Below, in pieces: positions 8,296-13,822 of a stretch of 13,822 nucleotides of DNA. Location of the stretch: NCBI RefSeq assembly GCF_001949145.1, contig NW_019091418.1, forward strand, positions 2,867,089 to 2,880,910, in the 5' to 3' direction. Within the stretch, counting starts at the first letter, position 1. Every line of letters begins with the position of its first letter. Made by a program: the position numbers and the translations under genes. The notes under the pieces are model-generated. The model was not told where the DNA came from and searched no databases. It saw only the letters and a list, made by a program, of their open reading frames with translations. The stretch is from Acanthaster planci. Its lineage: Eukaryota > Echinodermata > Asteroidea > Valvatida > Acanthasteridae.

Positions 8296-8516
8296 ATACA
8301 ATGGTTGCTGGGTATTATTGTAAAGGAAATGATGTCAGGCTTAATTTTAACATGGTACGGTAGCTCCAATTCCAAATTGGCAAACTAGTCACAGAGCTTT
8401 TTAGGAGCTTGCTTTTCCAGTTACCTGGCTATGCAGGGAGGAATAAGAACAAATTCCTCCATGGTCTGTGCAAGCAAAAGTCATGAAAATGGACTACAGA
8501 TCGGGAGTTTTGTTTA

Positions 8517-8821
8517 TTCACCTTATATCCTCATCATAATGGTGAAATTTTTGAGCATTTTCGCAACACAGCTCCTATCTTTTCCTTGTTTTCCTGTCAC
8601 CCACACGACAGCCATGCTGTGATTGGCCTGAATGCTTCCATTCCAATGATCATAGCTTGGCTTTCATTTTGATGGGGTCAGGAAACCGCAGGTGTGCTAC
8701 GATTGGTCAAGCTGCCGTGCAGCTGACAGTAATTGAGAGTACGTGCTACTGAGTTTCTGCTACTGAGTGTGGATGGGCAAAATGCTCAAGAATTTCACCA
8801 TTTTAATGATGACAAGGTGAA
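8517..8821. mobile_element. PIF/Harbinger-like miniature element (305 bp)
   Basis: Long inverted repeats of about 44 bp: 8517-8561 reads TTCACCTT..TCATCAT..AATGGTGAAATTTTTGAGC, and 8779-8821 is its near-complement ending AAGGTGAA. Both sides are flanked by TTA (8514-8516 and 8822-8824), the TWA target preferred by PIF/Harbinger transposons. The interior has no coding frame but carries ATTGG/CCAAT words (near 8621, 8643, 8702). It sits in the intergenic region between the two genes. Confidence 0.7.
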
Positions 8822-9570
8822 TTAACCTCCCCATCAGACATCAAACGTCACCAAGATAAAAGGCAAGTATGAATTTTTGTTCCACAAATAGCTGTGTAAG
8901 TTGGCACAATCAAAACGGCAAAATAAGTTTATGCGATTTTGCACATGATGAAGCTCTCTGTAAATAGTCCTTACGCTGAAAAAGTTACCAAAAAACCCCC
9001 CCAAAAAAACAACGTACAGTTCTAGACTGAAATTGCGGTGGTGTATGGTGGTGGTGGTATCCTGAGTTAGAGATGCGTTGACGACGAACTTCATATTTCT
9101 GGGGGTAAAATCGCCGGAAAATCTTTTGCACATCACTGCACACGTTTTCGCCCCTGTGGATGACTGCACTATCTCAGTCCCCCTTTGTAGGGCCCAGTAT
9201 TTCTGCTTTTTTTCAAGCGAACCCCTTGTTCAAGTTGTTGATTATATCACGTACGGTAGTAATCGCCTGTCATGATCATGTACAGGTGTACATGTACACG
9301 TACATGTACACGTATGCCAATGCACACAGCATGCAGCGCATGCAGTGATCGATACACGTCATTGCCTTTAAATTATAAGGCGCCCTCTATTTCCCAAAGG
9401 ACGTAAACCGTAACTGTAGTCTAGCTTCCAGACGAATATGCCACAAAGAGTATAATTCATTATGATTTTCAGACTAATTCAAATATTTTTGCAGAGCTGG
9501 AGCGGTTTGTTCAAAACTTTTTGTGGCAGTTGCATCGGCATTATCGGGATCGTCCAAAAAAGGTAAAAGA
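8822..9570. promoter_or_regulatory. CpG-richer block, candidate bidirectional promoter
   Basis: Most of the window is CpG-poor, but between about 9060 and 9570 CpG is frequent (GCGTTGACGACGAAC, TCGCCGGAAAA, CACGTTTTCGCCCC, AAGGCGCCCTC, GGACGTAAACCG, CATCGGC, TATCGGGATCGTCC). CCGGAA near 9114 resembles an ETS-type site. The block lies between the divergent DCAF4 and KNL1 starts. A possible noncoding KNL1 exon could end at AAAAAAG|GTAAAAG near 9561. No TATA box is convincing. All of this is inference. Confidence 0.35.
9288..9311. repeat. GTACATGTACAC tandem palindromes
   Basis: The 12-mer GTACATGTACAC is present twice in tandem, and each copy contains the 10-bp palindrome GTACATGTAC. A further CATGCAGCGCATGCAG block follows at about 9330-9345. 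Confidence 0.85.
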
Positions 9571-9828
9571 GGCGAAGATTCTGAAACATGAATATAAAAA
9601 TGTGCGATTTTGTCATTAATATAACCATAGGGATTACATATTATCGTTTACAATACGATTGATTCAGTAAGTACAGATTATACGATAAAAATGGCACATT
9701 TTTGACGTGATGTTCATCAGTCAATTCTAGTCATGCTAGTCGTGTCATGGTCACAGTGACATGCATGTGTCGGACATCAGCTAGCCTAACAACACTCCAA
9801 AAAAGTTTTAACATTATGCCGGGGAAAG
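9570..9828. other. intergenic or KNL1 5' intron sequence, nothing recognised
   Basis: AT-rich sequence without an exon I can support. It includes the imperfect repeat TCATGCTAGTCGTGTCATGG and CACAGTGACATGCATGTG near 9731-9769. Confidence 0.4.
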
Positions 9829-10073
9829 AGTTCCATATACGGACAACACTTGATGCCCCTGTGCTGAAACCTAGTATGAGACTTGTCTGAAAAAAAAATC
9901 TGAGTTTTTATGTGAATGCTTCGGAATTTTCCTTGCAAAATTTCACTGTTTGGGACATTTCTGTCCCTGTTGCACCGTTTGCACGGTCGGGTTGGTTGAG
10001 AGTCGAGTTGGTCGAGAGTCGAGTTGGCAAACGGTCGAGTTGACCTGACACCAATATCATGTATATGGAACTC
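9829..10073. repeat. fold-back: 13-bp inverted repeat flanking a tandem repeat
   Basis: GAGTTCCATATAC (9829-9841 region) is repeated in perfect inverse as GTATATGGAACTC (10061-10073), both next to a GGGG run. The 230-bp interior includes a 16-bp tandem repeat and an 8-bp inverted repeat CCGTTTGC/GCAAACGG (about 9975 and 10027). This could be the edge of a degraded mobile element; there are no known protein domains. Confidence 0.5.
9991..10048. repeat. 16-bp tandem repeat, about 3.6 copies
   Basis: Units GTTGGTTGAGAGTCGA, GTTGGTCGAGAGTCGA and GTTGGCAAACGGTCGA, then the partial GTTGACCTGA. The tandem array is CpG-containing and GC-rich relative to its surroundings. Confidence 0.85.
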
Positions 10074-11380
10074 CCCACGCCAGCCGCATGGGTGATTTTG
10101 CATGATGTTAGAGAGGCACTGTGAGAAGGAAAAGCAATATTTGCCCATTTTTCCTGTTGAAACAAGTGTTTCCAAGGTCAGATAGTGCCACAGGCAATTT
10201 TCACCATCATTTCTGGAGGTGACATGGTTAATTTTTTGTGAGGTGGTCCATGAAAAATCATTCTTTGTTTAACTCTTTTAAGGCCAAGTCACATTTTAGT
10301 TTATAAATTTACATGTACGTATAGGACCTAGTATTTTAGTAAGGATTCATTTGGTGTATAAAAATCAGAGGGGGAGGGAATTTATAGCTTCAAACAAATT
10401 TAAGAGGCCCTTGGAGACCCCTTATTTACACAATATTTTTTAAATAGATAATTTACATGTGATTGGACTATCTCCAAACTGCAAGAATGTACCCCGGATG
10501 AATGACACACTTTGAATTTTATTTTTAATTCTTTGTCCAATGATATTAATTTTGTTAAAAAACCTGAAACTGAAACTTGTTGGACTTCCTGTCAAAACAA
10601 ACAAGGTGGATGTTGGGAGAACTTTTTTCATTCTAACACCACTTCCTTGGTTTTGTACAGTTTATATGGAGACTTGACATTAGCAGGCTAGTAAGAAGGC
10701 CTACAGTGTAGTGTGACACGTACATGTAGGCTATGTTCTCCAACAAAACTGGTGGGAACACGTATTTTTACCGTATACTGGGCTCTTTATTTTAAACTGC
10801 TATTTTACCGACAGCCCACATGTATATGCAATTAATTTTTTGGGACTGTGGAAATTTTACCCTGAACATAAGAAGAAAATTTATGTGGTTAACACATAGT
10901 CATTTAATGTTGTGATGTTGTATTCACAGTTATAAATTGGAAAGAACAGATTCAGACTACATCATTGTAGGTGCACTTTTGGAACTTACATGTATTTCCC
11001 TTAAAAAAGACAGATCCAATATTGGACCATCCCAATTTTTGAGTGCCATAAACTCCCATAAATTTATCCCCGTTTTAAACCTTTTCCCCTTATTAAGGCT
11101 CTGAACCTTTTTTCCTCACTGATATCCCTCAACATTTAAACTTGTGCCTCTTGTTAAACTGGTTGGTGTTACAATACACAACATTGTGAAGGGCAAATAT
11201 GGAATCAAATTTGGAAAAGAAAATGAAATAGCCCATACTAAAACTTGGAATTTAATTTAAACAATCCAGGAATGAGTGTAACTTTTTTGAGAGAAGGGAA
11301 ACGATTCAAAAGGGACACAAATCAGAGTTGAACCTGGCAACCTGTCAGGCACAGCACAGTGTCATAGTCTTGATTCCAAA
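10074..11380. other. AT-rich intergenic or 5' intron sequence
   Basis: No exon, RNA gene or clear mobile element is visible. Several isolated TACATGTA words occur (near 10310, 10722, 10988), and short purine- or T-rich runs. The noncoding first exon of KNL1, if it has one, may be anywhere from about 9450 to 11830. Confidence 0.4.
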
Positions 11381-11384
11381 GTGC

Positions 11385-11413
11385 TACATGTACATGTACA
11401 TACATGTATGTAC
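11385..11413. repeat. TACATG repeats with an 18-bp perfect palindrome
   Basis: Alternating purine/pyrimidine tract of TACATG units. 11396-11413 (GTACATACATGTATGTAC) is a perfect palindrome. Confidence 0.85.
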
Positions 11414-11830
11414 TTGCATAAATACATGTACCAGGACTATCCAAGTTAACATAGAGCGTAATACGTGTACATGTATGCTGTGCTGTGTATGCTAGCTTTA
11501 TCAGTTCACTGCATACAAAAGATTCAATCCAAACCAACTTGGAAACATTTGACTGCTTTAAATTGCTGTACATGTCTTTTCTACAAATTCACAGAAATGT
11601 TGAAGTGACTTTATGGAGGGGTTTGTAGGAATGCAACATTCTTTCCAATCTTCCCATTGTTGGCCAGTCTGTGAGAAGAGGCCAAAATAGAGGGCCAGTG
11701 TGGCTTGTGTGACTCCTAGACCCTGAAACGTGGAAGTTAAAAGAATGTTTGTGCTTCAACATGACCCTTTATTCTCCCCACCCATTCACCCACCAACCAC
11801 AGAGTCATGGTAATTTGTGTCTCTACACAG

Positions 11831-11897
11831 GCAGAACTACTGTACATGTAATTTAGCTTTGTGACAGAGATCACCTCTTCTCCTCAACTGTGTAACT
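11831..11897 (+). other. KNL1: KNL1 5' UTR segment, candidate
   Basis: A 3' splice site TGTCTCTACACAG ends at 11830, so the start-codon exon may begin at 11831. A second possible acceptor, TTTGTGACAG, ends near 11866. If neither is used, the transcript starts nearby. The ATG at 11898 has context AACTATGAG. Confidence 0.4.
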
Positions 11898-11938
11898 ATG
11901 AGTGGCATCAGAATTGTCCCAGAGGGAGAGAACCTTGG
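11898..11938 (+). CDS. KNL1: KNL1 coding exon 1
   Basis: Encodes MSGIRIVPEGENL plus two bases of a Gly codon. The donor CTTGG|GTGAGT (11939) is a perfect GTGAGT. Phase 2 fits the acceptor of the next exon exactly (GG|A = Gly). Human KNL1 also starts with a short acidic leader before the basic SILK region. The frame stays open past the donor, but that extension shows no similarity. Confidence 0.8.
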
Positions 11939-13585
11939 GTGAGTAGTGCCATTGTCCTCATTTCTGGTACAAAGTACTTTGGACAGATTTCACAAACTGA
12001 CAATATCACAAGCGAATTTTCCTGGGTTATTTCAAAATCATTTAGAATGGGACCATTAATCAATGTTACCCTTGATAGTGTTGAAATGGATAAAATGTGT
12101 TTATGATACGGATACACGTAGTTCCAGCTCTCTTTTTGCTCTGTTTTTCAAGTTAGCCAGCTTTGCTTTACAGTGATGTCCCTGGACACAACATGTACAC
12201 TCTTCGTCTGTGTGTACAATTTGTACATGTATTAATCCAAACACTTCAAACCCTTCATCAACAAGAGGTTTTAGAAGCTTTTACAGATTGAGCAAGGCTG
12301 AGCTAAGTTAATACGTCTTTACATACATGTACATGTATGTATGGACCCAACCTGACATTGGATCTTTTAAATCTCACCTCAAAACTTACCTGTAGGCTGT
12401 TTGTTCATACTTACCAGTAGATTTCCCTAATAGCACAGTGAATAGCTTTCATGTGCCAAATACTTGCACTTTATAAGTTATTATTATTCTATTATAATGA
12501 TAATTATTATTATTATTACTGTATGTACATGTAGAGTACTCGTACAGGAAGCTTCAAGATGTTAGAAATGGGCAAATGTTGATATCATATGAAGAAAAAT
12601 GGGGAGGATATTGCTTAATTGAGTCAATAAACCTTCAGGGGGGGCATAAATGTAATTGATGTTTGGATGGCAGGTTGAATTTCCAGTTTCTTTCTTAAAT
12701 AGATGAGTAAATTTGTCTCCATGGTGCTGCATCTCATGAATCTCTTCATTTCATTTTTTTTTCTGTTGCACAGAGTGGAGACAAGGCCCAGGCCAAAAAA
12801 GAGACGGTCTTCGGTAAGTTTGTATTCCCACCTGTAGTTTATATGTACCTGCCTTGTCTAGAACCTCTGCTTCATCCAATTACACCCAACAATCAGTAAG
12901 GTGGGTAGCTTATTTAAAAAACAACGTGACTGACAACAGAGCACGTGTGTGAGTCCGCGTAGGGATGTGTTGATAGGACAGACCTTGAACACGTATTCAA
13001 GTGACTTCGGATGTGCTTCATATTGGATATGCGCTGTTGGAATACCAGACTCAGTCATTGTAACATAGAGACGTCTGTATAACATGTATATCTCAGGCGA
13101 AAACAGTGTCAGATTCAAGTCCACCACTCACACAGGACACCAAGACTCATATCTCAGAGGGGACTTGATGCTTGTTGCATCTTACTGAACAGAGCAATAC
13201 TCATACACTTGTCTGCAGACCGATATGATCATAATAATGCCAATTTTTATTCTTGTTACAGATTCTGAAGTCACCATCCAGGAATGCCTTGCAAGATTTG
13301 GATTCTAACGCAGATGAGCGAGACACCACCAAGTATGATTGAAAGAAGAAAATATCTAATTAAAATCATTTCAAAGTTAAAATCATATATAAGATTTACA
13401 TTCTTAGTTATAATGCAACTTTGTAAATGTGGTGTTAATAACCTTGACTTTGTCCTAAGATGAATTATTCATAAAGTGTGAATTTGTATTCATGATAACT
13501 TTGATCTCCTTTCTTTGCATAGTGTGGCAAAGAAGAAACGCCGTTCTTCCAGAAGAGTCAGCTTTGCTAACACATACCAAGTCCA
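11898..13585 (+). CDS. KNL1: KNL1 (CASC5) kinetochore scaffold, N-terminal four exons, gene continues right
   Basis: KNL1 is the large scaffold of the KMN network at the outer kinetochore. It recruits Bub checkpoint proteins through MELT repeats and protein phosphatase 1 through N-terminal SILK and RVSF motifs. Four exons give 71 complete residues with a partial 72nd codon. Residues 20-36 read RPKKRRSSILKSPSRNA, followed by LQDL, and 57-66 read RRSSRRVSFA. Human KNL1 has RRRHSSILKPPRSPLQDL and SRRVSFAD in the same order, from memory. SILK is at 27-30 and RVSF at 62-65, about 35 residues apart (33 in human). Serines in the RRSS and RRVS contexts fit Aurora B sites. The MELT array, coiled coil and RWD domains must lie beyond the right edge. 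Confidence 0.93.
12320..12341. repeat. 22-bp perfect palindrome of ACATGT words
   Basis: The core ACATACATGTACATGTATGT (12321-12340) is a perfect palindrome and extends by one T/A pair on each side. It lies just left of the LINE remnant. Confidence 0.9.
12345..12520 (+). mobile_element. LINE 3'-end remnant
   Basis: From 12357 one frame reads GSFKSHLKTYL then a stop, the very common C-terminus of CR1/L2-type non-LTR retrotransposon reverse-transcriptase proteins. About 100 bp later comes a TTATTATT/ATTATT microsatellite tail (12477-12518), typical of the 3' end of such elements. The 5' part is missing, as in usual 5' truncation. It lies inside the KNL1 intron 11939-12773. Confidence 0.6.
12477..12518. 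repeat. TTA/ATT microsatellite
   Basis: Interrupted TTATTATT..ATTATTATTATTATTA tract, probably the tail of the LINE remnant. Confidence 0.85.
12774..12813 (+). CDS. KNL1: KNL1 coding exon 2 (basic patch, start of SILK)
   Basis: 40-bp exon. The acceptor is TTTTTCTGTTGCACAG (ends 12773) and the donor TCTTCG|GTAAGT (12814). It encodes VETRPRPKKRRSS, ending in phase 0 between the Ser and Ile of the SILK motif. The basic PKKRR patch is in the position of the human PVRRR patch. Confidence 0.92.
12814..13261 (+). other. KNL1 intron 2
   Basis: 448-bp GT-AG intron with donor GTAAGT and acceptor TATTCTTGTTACAG. No element is recognised inside. A minus-strand open frame over 12858-13127 has no family resemblance. 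Confidence 0.8.
13262..13332 (+). CDS. KNL1: KNL1 coding exon 3 (ILK of SILK, LQDL)
   Basis: 71-bp exon with donor CACCAA|GTATGA (13333, phase 2). It encodes ILKSPSRNALQDLDSNADER then DTT. ILKSP..LQDL parallels human ILKPPRSPLQDL. Confidence 0.93.
13523..13585 (+). CDS. KNL1: KNL1 coding exon 4 (RVSF motif)
   Basis: 63-bp exon. The acceptor is CTTTCTTTGCATAG (ends 13522) and the donor GTCCA|GTAAGT (13586, phase 2). It completes Asn and encodes VAKKKRRSSRRVSFANTYQV. It holds the canonical PP1-binding RVSF preceded by two basic clusters. The intron after it runs to the right edge with no further exon seen; translation continues beyond the window. Confidence 0.94.
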
Positions 13586-13822
13586 GTAAGTCCAGATCAA
13601 TCCTAACCCTAGCACGTATTTATAAATTTATCATTGAAATAGCAAGATAAATGTAGGTATCTGCATTTTGTTTGGAACACTACAGTATTTACAAAAAAAA
13701 CCCTGCTGACTAAGGACTTGGTTATCAAAATTATGCACGCAAAACTAATTTTTATAAGGTAACAGAAAAAAAATTAAGATCCAAAAGATGTCTTCTATTA
13801 ATGCACAGGGTTCTCACGGCCT

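Noticed and set aside
8834-9169. 111-residue minus-strand open frame
   Set aside because: It overlaps the CpG-richer block, a C-run and a GGT-rich tract. The predicted protein has no domain and abnormal composition; it is more likely 5' UTR or promoter sequence.
9786-10175. 129-residue minus-strand open frame
   Set aside because: It spans the 16-bp tandem repeat and fold-back, has a long Cys/His/Arg-rich composition without a recognisable domain, and lacks splice or start context. The C-terminal part is vaguely LINE-like, but not enough to call.
1-13822. CRISPR arrays, tRNA or rRNA genes, bacterial or phage systems
   Set aside because: No regularly spaced repeats with unique spacers, no cloverleaf with A and B boxes, and no rRNA-like sequence. 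The exon-intron structure is clearly animal, so prokaryotic defence or phage systems are not expected.

Overview
The window is eukaryotic nuclear DNA. It is AT-rich, has short exons of about 40 to 250 bp separated by GT-AG introns, and has no long open frames. Two conserved animal genes can be read exon by exon, with every proposed junction in phase. The organism is most likely a marine invertebrate, perhaps a non-vertebrate deuterostome. That is inferred from the divergence of both proteins, a U12-type intron, small DNA-transposon remnants and a great excess of the palindromic word TACATGTA. No species is claimed.

Left part (about 335 to 8052, minus strand): a DCAF4 (WDR21) orthologue, the DDB1- and CUL4-associated WD-repeat factor. 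I place 11 coding exons: 8016-7807, 7702-7522, 6785-6622, 6096-6020, 5471-5363, 4677-4537, 3912-3783, 2627-2526, 1903-1803, 1242-1069 and 449-335. Together they give about 501 codons. The C-terminal end lies beyond, or is unresolved at, the left edge. The second intron (7521-6786) has textbook U12-type AT-AC signals and joins two well-conserved sequence blocks in frame. The first coding block has a frame break, explained either by a 104-bp intron or by a one-base indel.

Middle (about 8053 to 11830): the interval between two head-to-head genes. It holds an hAT-like miniature element (8078-8295), a PIF/Harbinger-like miniature element with a TTA duplication (8517-8821), a CpG-richer block around 9060-9570 that may be the shared promoter, a 16-bp tandem repeat inside a fold-back, and clusters of TACATGTA palindromes.

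Right part (about 11831 to 13585 and beyond, plus strand): the 5' end of KNL1 (CASC5), the outer-kinetochore scaffold. Four coding exons (11898-11938, 12774-12813, 13262-13332, 13523-13585) give the first 71 residues, including both protein phosphatase 1 docking motifs, SILK and RVSF. The rest of the gene lies to the right. A LINE 3'-end remnant sits in its first coding intron.

The two genes have no known joint function: one is a ubiquitin-ligase substrate receptor and the other a mitotic checkpoint scaffold. A shared, possibly cell-cycle-linked promoter is inference only.
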